64,000 bases of DNA from Flavobacterium xanthum. Its GTDB lineage: Bacteria > Bacteroidota > Bacteroidia > Flavobacteriales > Flavobacteriaceae. Location: contig NZ_FRBU01000007.1 of the NCBI RefSeq assembly GCF_900142695.1, positions 1 through 64,000 on the forward strand, in the 5' to 3' direction. The notes below the pieces were generated by a model. It had not been told where the DNA came from. It did no database searches and saw nothing but the letters and a program-made list of their open reading frames with translations. Positions 38,501 to 48,000 of this stretch are shown here, piece after piece. A program made the position numbers and the translations under genes. Every line of letters begins with the position of its first letter. The first letter of the stretch is position 1.

Positions 38501-39370
38501 GTCGACCGATCCGTTGGAGTTCAACCGAATTATTTTATTAGCCGTAACACCATTAAAATTTAAAAAGGAACCTCCTATCAAAATCTTGCCATCCGTTTGC
38601 GTTGTAAGTGCTGATACGTTGGCATCAAAACCCGTTCCTGTAACAAAAGTAGCATCAACAGAACCATTGGAGTTCAATCGCATTATTCTACCACAGGCAA
38701 CGCCATTGAATGAAATAAAGGAACCTCCCAACAGAATTTTTCCGTCTTGCTGTATATGGACTTCCTCTACCAATGAGCTGGCACCAATTCCCATTGCGAA
38801 TGTTAGATCCAAATTTCCATTGGGTAAAATTCTAGCCACACGGTTTGCAGTAGCTGAACCATACTTTGTAAAGCTACCAACTATGATAATGCTACCATCA
38901 GATTGCAAGGCTAAGTCATACACGATTCCAGTAGTTGCCGCATTCGAAGTATCAAAAGTAGGATCCCGAGAGCCATCAGGATTCAATCGAATCATTTTTC
39001 CGGCGCTAGATCCATTAAATGCTGTAAAGTTTCCTCCTACAATTATTTTTCCATCCGGTTGTATTAAAGTACAATACACATTAGCCTGAAAACCGGTACC
39101 CAATGTAAAGGAAGGATCTTTAGAACCATCCGGCAGCAATCGACATAAATAGGGAGTTGCACCTCCATTAAAGTTCAAAAAATCACCTCCCACAATCAGT
39201 TTTCCATCAGCCTGCAACGCCGTTGTTCTGACTGTTCCATCAAAACCGTCGCCCTGTAAACCGTCATCATAGGTGTTGAATGCTACATCTACCTTTCCTT
39301 GTTGAGAATAAGCGGGATTTAAGGTCGAATAGAGAAATGCAATCACGAAGTAAAGTAGTTTTGTTTTCAA
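35513..39370 (-). CDS. Giant T9SS protein with delta-60 repeats (modular protein 1)
   Basis: 1285 aa. Start is TTG (no upstream in-frame ATG before a stop), giving signal peptide MKTKLLYFVIAFLYSTLNPAYSQ. Residues about 25-760 contain some 14 delta-60 repeats of about 50 aa (core QPDGKIIVGGNF...RLNxDGSLDxxF), which usually build beta-propeller blades; 14 would fit two seven-bladed propellers. From about residue 810 to the end is a module shared with the next two genes (NNAALYQ, DYTYWSSPV, DKFYSFD, GYIIRGP, NLIGNPYPSA, YFWTHNTA, KIASGQSFFV, IQGRALPFD), closing with a type A sorting tail ending KKVRY. Predicted to be cell-surface or secreted. Ligand or substrate unknown. Confidence 0.88.
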   Translation of the reverse strand: MKTKLLYFVIAFLYSTLNPAYSQQGKVDVAFNTYDDGLQGDGFDGTVRTTALQADGKLIVGGDFLNFNGGATPYLCRLLPDGSKDPSFTLGTGFQANVYCTLIQPDGKIIVGGNFTAFNGSSAGKMIRLNPDGSRDPTFDTSNAATTGIVYDLALQSDGSIIIVGSFTKYGSATANRVARILPNGNLDLTFAMGIGASSLVEEVHIQQDGKILLGGSFISFNGVACGRIMRLNSNGSVDATFVTGTGFDANVSALTTQTDGKILIGGSFLNFNGVTANKIIRLNSNGSVDSSFISGSGFSSGTVEIINVSAAGAIIIGGSFNDTYNGTDVNKIILLEANGVINPAFDIGSGPSTGTVNAITEEVTNSWYIGGSFLVFDSQTQGRLARIDVFGSLDIGYLTAGVGFNNSVLKVIALADNKTMVFGSFTKFNGTICNRVTRLSEDGILDSSFNTAATGANNSVKTAIVQPDGKVLIAGVFTNYNGIVRNRIARIEANGEIDAAFTIGTGFNTQVYALALQPDGKIIVAGNFTSYNGINVNRIVRLLPDGTLDSGFAIGSGADAIVDCILLQPDGKIVLGGQFTLFNGVSHNRMVRLNADGNLDLGFSTGVGFDKNVYTIVLQSDNKLIVGGVFLNYKGVSAKRILRLNSDGSLDTSFTTGTGFSSGEIRAILVQPDDRLLIGGTFAGNYNGTAVRRMVRLLSTGIYDATFSVNLNNTLFSICFTPSNKVMIGGNFNSVSGVAKHRLARIKLCTNSSVWNGSFWNNGIPSAEKTLIFNKNYTAVSNLNSCSCTISAGNTVTVLDGNTLGLAFDYGGLGTLILENNAALYQSEEQVNNSGTIEQKRKTTPMLVTDYTYWSSPVSRQKLIDVSPDTPIDKFYSFDALRDSWFNENASNLMSVGRGYIIRGPKAFSETTAANYEAIFKGVPNNGLVSVPIAATDTSNLIGNPYPSAINADSFINGNKGVIDGTIYFWTHNTAINKNVYTSDDYAVYNLLGGVGTSAALNSGVNNAKPDGKIASGQSFFVTSNNGGGFAVFNNTMRLVGQNTNFFKVSSPKKSKSSTMEKHRIWLNLSNSDGAFKQILIGYAEGATNDFDPSIDGESFDGNQYLDFYSINQEKNLVIQGRALPFDPTDEIKLGFTSTVAGNFTIEIDETDGLLANQSIFIEDKWSNTVVDVTQEDYAFTTAIGTFNDRFVIHFISRILSVKDTEKDTESLFVSCKNKELRINSTKEFIEEIIIYSLEGKKIYHKNGINKTDFSITNWFLAPQIVLVKIGMQNGLSVTKKVRY

Positions 39371-39493
39371 ATCTAGAGTGGCTTTAAAAATCTATTAGCA
39401 ATAGCGATAGTATCAGAACTAAAGTATTTTTAATAAAAGTAAAGACAATCTTTCCTATTCACAATACCCACATTTAGTGATATTTACATAAAT

Positions 39494-39530
39494 AAAAACC
39501 CCATTCAGTCTACAACAGAATGGGGTTTTT
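39494..39530 (-). terminator. Terminator of modular protein 2
   Basis: Thirteen-base perfect stem AAAAACCCCATTC / GAATGGGGTTTTT, 11-nt loop, 29 nt after the stop codon of the minus-strand gene. Confidence 0.85.
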
Positions 39531-39558
39531 ATCGGATTCAAAATTTAGTTCCTTGAGT

Positions 39559-42500
39559 CTAGAAAACAACTTTTTTTGAGAGGACCTGACCGTTGGTCAA
39601 TGTCACTTTTACTATGCCTATTTGGTTCTTCAGAGCACTATTTGAAGTTCGGAATTCATTGCTGTTTACTGCTGGATTATCAATGATTTTTCGACCCAGA
39701 ATATCAAAAACCATAATTTTTTTTATGGTTTCCAATTCTGATTTTATCTTTAATTCATTTTTATCTTTAGAAATAACAATTTGCCGCTCTAGGATACCAA
39801 AATCATCCGTGCTTAGTGTTTTATCCGTATAGCGCAATACAAAGCGATCATCAAACGTTCCGACTGCAGAGATAAAATTATAAGGATCTTCTTTTAAGTT
39901 ATGAATAACATTTAATACTTTATCTTCTAAGAAAATACCTTGTTCTTCTAAAAATAGGCCGTCATAATTGTACACCGCTATGGTTGCTGGTCCAGCTTGA
40001 TTTATAGCATAGCCCAATGGAACAACATCCGTATCTACAAATGGAACTGCTCTACCTTGAATAACCATTTTGCTTGTGCCAATTAAACTGTACATGGCAT
40101 ACGGCTGCGCATCATCATAAACATAACTGTCGTACCCATTTTCAAATTCATTAGTTGCATTTGTCACATACGCAACTGTGGTTTGGCTTGAATTAACCGT
40201 ATTATTCGTCATCCTTAAATAAATTCGGTGGCGCTCTTCTACTTCCTTTTTTGCTTTTGTTCTATAAAAATTGGTATTGTCAATATTATCACGCATAGAA
40301 TTGTTAAACGTAAGATTGCCTGCTGCATCGGTTTCTATAAAAAATCCTTGGCCTGATGCTATGTATTGCGTTGGATCTATTACATTTCCAGTGCCCGTAT
40401 CGACTCCAGACCCTCCTGATAAGTTATAGGTAGCGTAATCCGACGCCACATAATCATTCCCTGATAACGTGTGATTATGAGTCCAGAAATACAAAGTTCC
40501 TGTTATGGTTTGATTTATAGTCCCTGGATTTGCTGTACCTAAGATATTTGCAGCAATAAAGGCATCAGCATCAAGTGCTGATGGGTATGGATTACCAACT
40601 AATCTTTCCCCCAAATTATCTGAACTTCTAACCGTTAAAGGCACAGTGATTGTTCCATTGTTAGGCACACCTACAAACTGAAAGGATGTTGCAGTTGGAA
40701 CTGTGGCATTAGTACCTTCTGGGGATCGAATGGCGTACCCTATTCCAGGTGTAAATACTGTTGTACTCTGGTTAACATTTGCCCAATCATTATTATAATC
40801 AAAAAATTTATCACTTTGAGTATTTGGAGAAAAATCATATAAAGTTTGTGAACCACTTGTAGGTGATGACCAGTACGTAAAATCATCATTTATTATTGGT
40901 GTCGTATTTCTTTTTACCATTATAGTTCCTGTATTTACTCCAGTATAAGTAGTCTGAATTAAACTGGCATTGTTCTCTAGTGTTAAGGTGCCTGGCGTAG
41001 TAACTGTAACCGCATTATCTACACTTACTGAAACTCCACCTTGTACTGTAACTGCTCCATTGCTAACGGTAAGTGTATTGTTAATGTCTAGATCATTTGT
41101 GACACTATAACTTCCTGCTACACCACTGAAGAGTAGATTGTTATAACTTCCGGCTGCTACAGTCTGTCCAGCACCGTAATATTCAACTGTACCAGATGAA
41201 AAAGCCTTTCCATTGGCAGCACCAGAAAAACGAATCGTTCCATTCATATTCACCAGAATGCTATGAGTTAAAGCGCCTCCAATCATGTCCAAAACCGCAT
41301 TTTGGGTAGCTATATTAAGACTTCCTACTGACAAATTAAATCCATTCATACTAAACCTGGAATTGCCACCCGTTACTATATTAAATTGATTTCCAACTGC
41401 AATATTGCCCGAAGCTGTTTGAGTTCCAGATGTATTATTAAGTGCTAACGTACTACTGTATGTTCCTCCAACGACAGTTTGACCGCCTGTTAAAGAAGTA
41501 TACAGAACGGAATTTGCCCATGTTTTTCCAGATGGGATTGGAGTAGCTGATGCATTTGCTGTTCTTATTTGACCCAAACCAGCATTAGAAAAAGAAACGC
41601 CTCCAATCAATGCAAAATTTGACATGTCCAGCACTGAATTAACAGTGCTGTTATTCAATATTCCGTTTATAGTTATCCCAGCCAATGCATTTAAAGGGGT
41701 GGTGCTTTTAGAATTGGTTAAATTATTAAATACATTTATTCCAGTACCACCTATATTTTGAGCAATAGAGCCATTAAAAGTAGTAGTACCACCGCTAGTT
41801 AAAGTGCCATTGTTAATCCAATTACCGCTAATGGTCAAAGTGCTCGAACCTAAAATAGTCAATGTAGCTCCACTCGCAATACTTAAATTACGACAAACAC
41901 CACCTGTCGTGCCAATATTAGGTTGATTGGACGCAGCGGAAATAATTACATTCGTGCTGGCGATTGGAATAGTTCCACCGCACCAGTTTCCCGCCGTATT
42001 CCAGTTATTACTAATAGTACCTAACCAAGTCCCAGGGGTACAAGCGATAGCAACATTTATAATTCCTGTTGTGGAAGTACCAAACCTTGCAGCATCACTA
42101 TTTGTCGCGAAAGAGGCTGTGCCTCCCCAAGATGTTGAAGCTTGTGTAACTCCGCCAAAAGTAAGTGTTTGTACAGTTGAAGTTGTACCGTTTAATAGGA
42201 ATGCAGTGGCTGAAATACCGATTGCTAGTTCATCTGCTACCGTTGTTGCTCCTGTAAAAGTTTTATTCCCTGAACCGCTAAGAGATAAATTTCCATAATT
42301 TTGTGCCGCAATAGATTGAGCACCTCCATTATAATCTACGGTACTTGCTAATGTTAAATTATTGGTCGCAAAACCAGAAGGAAAAGCTCCTGTCCCACTT
42401 ACAAACAATGTAGCCCCATCATCAACCGTTAATATTCCTGCACCTGAAAGCGCAAAACCTCCAGTACTTAAACCACCTCCAACACTATTATCGACTGTAA

Positions 42501-44778
42501 GTGGTACCGACGAGCTAAAAATTTTATTGCCATTACTCGTAATTATTCCTGTATTCAAGACAGTTACTCCTCCTGTCGCCTCAAACGGCGAAACCCATTC
42601 CGATCCCGCAGCCAAAGGTGAGGTTCTATTGTACTGCAGTTTAGCTATTGTTCCATAAATAGGCATTGTATTTACGGTGGCTATATCTTCCATAGAAAGA
42701 ATGCCGATAATTGTAGGAACCCCTGTTAAAGTTTTTAGTCCAGAATTAGAAAATATAAGATTATAAAAAGTAGACGCAGTGGCTAATGTTTGAGCTACTC
42801 CACCAAAATTTACTGTTCCAGTTCCAGCCATAAAATTAGTACCGGTACCATTCCAAGCAGTACTACTAGTTGCATTTACATTAAGCCTGCTTGAACCACC
42901 GTTTAAAATTCCGTTTGATAAAGTAACAGTACCTGATAAAACATGAGTGAATCCTGCGCCTAGATTTAAAGTTCCTCCAGTTCCATTAATGGTTAGAGCA
43001 CCTCCGCTGACAGGGCCAGTAAAAATTGCTGTACCTGCAGTTTTTGTCATAGCTATTGTTCCCGTTGTTGAAAAAGCTCCAATATTCTGAGGCACTGTAC
43101 CAGCAATAGTAACACCACCTGTCGTTCCGCTTACGGTCCCATTATTGCCTAGGTCTCCATTTAAAGTCAATAAAGACGTTGTTAGCGCTAAATTACCGTT
43201 ACTATTTACAGTCAATGGGATACCATTATTAAAAGATCTAGCTGAAGTTATCGATACTGTACCAATATTGTCAATTACAACTCCGCCGGTAGCTGCAAAA
43301 GGCGTAACCCACTCTTCCAAGGTGGCGACATAAGCAGTCCCTTTACTATATTTTAAACTCGCATTAACACCATAAGTAACCACTCCAGTAGTAACCACGA
43401 TACCTGCTGTTGTACCTCCCAAAGTTAATGTTCCATTAACCGTAGGTGTTGTTGGAAAAGTCTTATTCGAAGTACCTGAAATTATGAGGTTATTGTATTC
43501 TCCTACTGCTGCAGTTTGAGTACCAACCCTATAATATTCTACTGTCCCAGTTCCTCCAATAAATACTGCAACAGTTCCAGAAAAACTTCCACCTACTTTC
43601 AGGTAACTTGAGCCACAGTTTAATGTGCCAGCCGTTCTTGTAATATTTCCTGTAAAAGTATGTGTAAGCCCTGAGGCCCCAAGATTTAATGTCCCACTAG
43701 TTCCATTTAGCGTTAAAGAAGCACCATTTACATTTCCTGTAAATGTAACCGTACCGCCAGTTTTAAACATGCTTGTTGTACCAGTAGTTGTGTATCCTTG
43801 AATAGTTTGATTGGCTGCTCCCGTAAAGTAAACCAACCCTCCGTTAGTTAGCGTAAATGCTCCTGAATTACTATAATTACCTCCTAAATATAATCTTCCA
43901 TTGGCAGAATAAGTTACTGTTCCTAGGTTGCTAAAATTACCGATAGTCATGGTAATTCTTCCTGTTGTTGTTAAGGTAAAGATACCCGTACTTGCATTGG
44001 TAAAATCACCCGATGTTAGATTTACTTGTCCTGAAGTAAGCGACACATTTCCATTATTAGTAAAATTCCCCAAAAGTGTTACGACACTTGAGGTCCCTGT
44101 TATTGTACCACTATTATTAAAATTCCCGTTAACGGAAATTGCTCTAGCCCCAGTACTCAAAGTAGCTCCTGTGTTAACGGTAACATCATTAATTAAGGTG
44201 TTTGCTCCAACGGTTACAGTATTTGCGCTTATCCCATTTCCAATTATAATATTAGGCCGATTACCTGTTGGTGTTAAATTCCCAAAAGTAGCCGTCCCGG
44301 TAAACAGTATTGTGCCAGGCCCATTTACTCCATTACTTGTCGTTCCGCTATTTAAAAAAGTTCCTGCAACGGTTAATACTTGACTACTATTTATGTTTAA
44401 TTTACTGGTTGCGGTACTCAAATTAAGATTAGTAATACTCGCAGCGGTTGTCACCGTTACTGCATGTCCTGCAACTATAGTAACATTATTTGCAGCACTA
44501 GGAACCACGCCTCCAACCCATGTCGCTGGGGTATTCCAATTTCCGCTTCCAGCAGAAGTTATCGTCTGTGAATTAGCCACTATAAAAGAAAAAAGCAACA
44601 CAACAAAGAATAGTGTTTTTCGAACTGTAAAACCAAAACGAAACGCACCCAATAGATCACCAAATTCGAAAGGAAAATCAGTACTACTATTACTGTTTTT
44701 TTCTATTTTTTGGGTTTGTAATGAAGCGGCAAACTGCGCTAAAAGTATAAATAATGGGGAACGTAATTTTTTAATCAT
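39559..44778 (-). CDS. Giant T9SS beta-helix-like protein (modular protein 2)
   Basis: 1739 aa from the ATG at 44776-44778; the frame continues to a TTG at 44820. A hydrophobic stretch at residues 5-20 is followed by about 35 polar residues and then a typical signal-peptide core (RKTLFFVVLLFSFIVANSQ), so the export signal is unusually extended. Residues about 75-1240 are Gly/Thr/Asn-rich imperfect repeats (for example GTLNLGA...HTFTGNI), the look of a right-handed parallel beta-helix adhesin. The final about 475 residues are the module shared with the two neighbours (NNASLIQ, FTYWSSP, GNPYPSALDADAFI, YFWTHN, YIASGQGFF, IQGRAVPF), with a sorting tail ending KKVVF. Predicted large surface or secreted fibre. 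Confidence 0.85.
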   Translation of the reverse strand: MIKKLRSPLFILLAQFAASLQTQKIEKNSNSSTDFPFEFGDLLGAFRFGFTVRKTLFFVVLLFSFIVANSQTITSAGSGNWNTPATWVGGVVPSAANNVTIVAGHAVTVTTAASITNLNLSTATSKLNINSSQVLTVAGTFLNSGTTSNGVNGPGTILFTGTATFGNLTPTGNRPNIIIGNGISANTVTVGANTLINDVTVNTGATLSTGARAISVNGNFNNSGTITGTSSVVTLLGNFTNNGNVSLTSGQVNLTSGDFTNASTGIFTLTTTGRITMTIGNFSNLGTVTYSANGRLYLGGNYSNSGAFTLTNGGLVYFTGAANQTIQGYTTTGTTSMFKTGGTVTFTGNVNGASLTLNGTSGTLNLGASGLTHTFTGNITRTAGTLNCGSSYLKVGGSFSGTVAVFIGGTGTVEYYRVGTQTAAVGEYNNLIISGTSNKTFPTTPTVNGTLTLGGTTAGIVVTTGVVTYGVNASLKYSKGTAYVATLEEWVTPFAATGGVVIDNIGTVSITSARSFNNGIPLTVNSNGNLALTTSLLTLNGDLGNNGTVSGTTGGVTIAGTVPQNIGAFSTTGTIAMTKTAGTAIFTGPVSGGALTINGTGGTLNLGAGFTHVLSGTVTLSNGILNGGSSRLNVNATSSTAWNGTGTNFMAGTGTVNFGGVAQTLATASTFYNLIFSNSGLKTLTGVPTIIGILSMEDIATVNTMPIYGTIAKLQYNRTSPLAAGSEWVSPFEATGGVTVLNTGIITSNGNKIFSSSVPLTVDNSVGGGLSTGGFALSGAGILTVDDGATLFVSGTGAFPSGFATNNLTLASTVDYNGGAQSIAAQNYGNLSLSGSGNKTFTGATTVADELAIGISATAFLLNGTTSTVQTLTFGGVTQASTSWGGTASFATNSDAARFGTSTTGIINVAIACTPGTWLGTISNNWNTAGNWCGGTIPIASTNVIISAASNQPNIGTTGGVCRNLSIASGATLTILGSSTLTISGNWINNGTLTSGGTTTFNGSIAQNIGGTGINVFNNLTNSKSTTPLNALAGITINGILNNSTVNSVLDMSNFALIGGVSFSNAGLGQIRTANASATPIPSGKTWANSVLYTSLTGGQTVVGGTYSSTLALNNTSGTQTASGNIAVGNQFNIVTGGNSRFSMNGFNLSVGSLNIATQNAVLDMIGGALTHSILVNMNGTIRFSGAANGKAFSSGTVEYYGAGQTVAAGSYNNLLFSGVAGSYSVTNDLDINNTLTVSNGAVTVQGGVSVSVDNAVTVTTPGTLTLENNASLIQTTYTGVNTGTIMVKRNTTPIINDDFTYWSSPTSGSQTLYDFSPNTQSDKFFDYNNDWANVNQSTTVFTPGIGYAIRSPEGTNATVPTATSFQFVGVPNNGTITVPLTVRSSDNLGERLVGNPYPSALDADAFIAANILGTANPGTINQTITGTLYFWTHNHTLSGNDYVASDYATYNLSGGSGVDTGTGNVIDPTQYIASGQGFFIETDAAGNLTFNNSMRDNIDNTNFYRTKAKKEVEERHRIYLRMTNNTVNSSQTTVAYVTNATNEFENGYDSYVYDDAQPYAMYSLIGTSKMVIQGRAVPFVDTDVVPLGYAINQAGPATIAVYNYDGLFLEEQGIFLEDKVLNVIHNLKEDPYNFISAVGTFDDRFVLRYTDKTLSTDDFGILERQIVISKDKNELKIKSELETIKKIMVFDILGRKIIDNPAVNSNEFRTSNSALKNQIGIVKVTLTNGQVLSKKVVF

Positions 44779-44970
44779 AAGGATGTAGAATTGATTTGCG
44801 GGGCGATTATAAGAAAACAACTAAATCTGTTTTATCATAATAGTTACAAAAGCAAATCATATTCCCCACAATTCAAAATTAATCCGATTAAAAGCAACTA
44901 ACATAGACCAAATACAAAAAATGATGCGTTTTGTTTTAAATTTTACAAACTAAAAAAATTATAAAGCAAA

Positions 44971-45007
44971 AAAAATCCCATCATATTAAAAATAAAATGG
45001 GATTTTT
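44971..45007 (-). terminator. Terminator of modular protein 3
   Basis: Stem AAAAATCCCAT / ATGGGATTTTT, 15-nt loop, T-run on the minus strand. Confidence 0.8.
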
Positions 45008-45034
45008 ACTCGATTCATAAATTTTTATAAAGTG

Positions 45035-48000
45035 TTAAAAAGCCACTTTTTTAGAGATTACTTGACCAGTAGCCAAAGTCACTTTTACGATTCCCGTTTG
45101 CTTAAATAAACTAACATTTGAAGAACGGAATTCAGTTTCATCTAAAGCTTCCTTATCAAACACTTTTTTTCCTTGTAAATCAAAAATAGTAACTCGTTTT
45201 ATCGTTTCGTTTGCTGATTTTATCTTCAATTCATTCTTGTCCTTAGAAATAATCACTTGATCCTCTAGTTGGTCCAAATCAGCTATTCCTAATGTTTTAT
45301 CTGTGTACCGCAAAACTAAACGATCATCAAAGGTTCCTATTTTGGTTTCAAAAGTATACCCTGATTTCTTAAGATCATGAACAGAGCCATTTAGTTTATC
45401 TTCCAAGAATATATTTTGAGACGTAAATAATCCGTCTACCTCATCAATACTGATGGTGAAACCACCTTCAATTGCGGAACTATATCCCAAGGGGACAACA
45501 TCATTTTCTTCAAAAGGCAAGGCTCTTCCTTGTATGGTCAGCGTTTCATCATCAGTGATACTGTAAAAATCAATAAACTCATTTCCATTAAAACTTACTC
45601 CATCAAAAGAGGGGTCATAAGCATTTGTAGCTGCTGTAATATAACCCACTAAAAGTTGTTTGAATGCACCTTGCGTATTAGTAAGGTTCAACCAAACGCG
45701 GTGATTTTCGGAAGTAGTTGTCGCATCAAATTTCTTGTTTGCTGTTCTAAAAAACTGACTATTAGTTCCTGTTATACCACCAACACCTACTCGCATACTA
45801 TTTTCAAATTTTACTGTACCAGCAACTGCTTTAATTCCCGCAAAAAAAGACTGGCCTGAGGCAATTTTTCCTGAAGGTTTATTTACAATTTGAGTAATTC
45901 CTCCCAAAATATTTCCTGTTGCAACTACTGTAACACCTCCAGTCAAATTATAAGTAGCATAGTCATCAGAGGTATAAGCTAAAGCTCCTGATCCTTGGGA
46001 ACCATTTGTAATGTTTCCTACATCTTGAATTGCCGTATTGTGCGTCCAAAAATATAAAGTTCCTTCTAATATCGAAATATTATCCCTTAAAAACTTGTTT
46101 GCATCTAATGCCGATGGATAAGGATTCCCCAAGAGCGCTGACGACTCTGAATTTGCAGCAGTAGAAGGAATTGCTACAGTAACTAAACCGTTATTTGGAA
46201 TTCCAAAGAAAGACGCTTGATGAAGTCCTGGTGGTGTAGGCAATACATAATTAGCCCCTCGTATGATATAACCAACTCCATTAGTCATTTTTGAATTTGA
46301 ATCTTCCGGCTTCCAGTCATAAGTAGCAACATCAAAAGAATAAAATTTATCTGAAGGTGTAAGTGGAGAGACATCTCGTAATACCTGCCCTTCAACGGGC
46401 GAAGACCAATAGATATAATCAAATGGTTTATAAGGTGAAGTTTGCCGTTGATAGGTGATTTTACCTGAATTAATTGCATTATCATTTACTTGAATCAAAC
46501 TCGCATTGTTTTCAAAAGTTAACTTACCATTTACTGTAAGCCTGTCTTGCAACTTTAAAGAAATATTTGGATCAACTAGCATTGTAGTACCTGAATTCAC
46601 TGTACAAGAACATAATTCTGTATTACTAGAGATTTTAATCGGAACTGCAGATGGAGCTGCTATAATTCCTATTTTTAAAAGTGTAGGCGGCGAAGTCCAG
46701 CTAGTACCATTGTAAGTAGTTGTTACCACATTATTAATAACCACATTAGAGGAAACAGAAGAAGCACAAGTCCCATTCGAAACTGAAAAAGTATAGGTCG
46801 TTCCAACTACTAAGCCTCCCACTGTTGCAGTTTCTCCATTTCCTGTTAATCCTGTTAAACCAGTTGTATTTGGACTTGCAATAATTGTCCAACTGCCAGT
46901 TGTAGGCAACCCACTCAACGGTACGCTGCCTGAAGACAGTACACAGTTCGGCTGATTTATTATACCTATAGTAGGTACCGCAAGTGCAATATAAACGTAT
47001 GAAAAACTAACTCTAGACTGACCTCCTGTTTCAAAATACTCTAACACAAAATTAGTGGAACCACTAAGATATGCTGTATAAACTGTACTTTCGTAGGCAT
47101 GATCATCCCAGTTATTGACTACATAAGTAGCTCCTCCATCTAAACTCAAACGGTAACCGTCGTCACCACCTACAGTAAAGGTGTAACAACCTGCAGGTAA
47201 ATTTTGTGTCATTTTATATCGTACAGCAAAATTCGTATCATAAGTACCGCATAAATTGGGGCCTGAAATTGCACCGTTTGCCAAATCTAAATTGAAAATT
47301 TCCGGCTGTGTTACATATCCTCTATACGTGGTGGTAAATGGATTGTTTGGCGGATTGCCACCATTCGTATTCGCATAAACATACCCTATCCATGAATTTG
47401 CTCCATAAGTTACTTGATCTCCAGATACAGGAGAAACAGTTATAGTTACCGGAGAAGTATATGGACTATTACAAGTAATACCACCGCTTACTGAAACTGT
47501 TCTTCGTTGAAAACTTGTTGTTGCGGTAAGTGCAGGTGGATTGTATGTTGCACCGGTAGCTCCAGCAATAGTAACATAACTTCCGCTTGCATTTGTTTGC
47601 CACTCATAAGTAACGGTTCCAGAACCAGTTCCATTTAATGTAGAAGTAATAGGCGCGGGTGTCCTACCACTACAAATTGCTTGATTGGCTCCTATAGAAC
47701 CAGCACCAACTACTGCATTTACCCTAACTAAAACGATGGCAGATGTACTCGTCGTGCTGCAAGAGGTAACTACTCTGCGGAACCAAGTAGTTTGAGTAAG
47801 TGCTCCTGTTGAATAATTTAAACCATTATTAGTTCCAGCCGCAGCTACAAAACCGGACGTTGCGCTTGTTGTGCTACTTTGCCATTGATATGTAAAAGTT
47901 CCCGTGCCTCCTGAAGGTGCAGTTCCAGTAATAGTTACAGCAGTACCATTACAGATAGGTTGTGCATAAGTTGCTGAAACATATAATCTTTTTAAAGTTC

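Noticed and set aside
38400..39089. 229-codon plus-strand open frame opposite the delta-60 gene
   Set aside because: It is a shadow of the repeats on the other strand. Its own repeats mirror them, it has no start context and no family feature.
41927..44788. Several 60-150-codon plus-strand frames opposite the beta-helix gene
   Set aside because: Pro/Val/Leu-rich low-complexity translations are what antisense reading of Gly/Thr/Asn-rich repeats gives; the minus-strand gene is intact.
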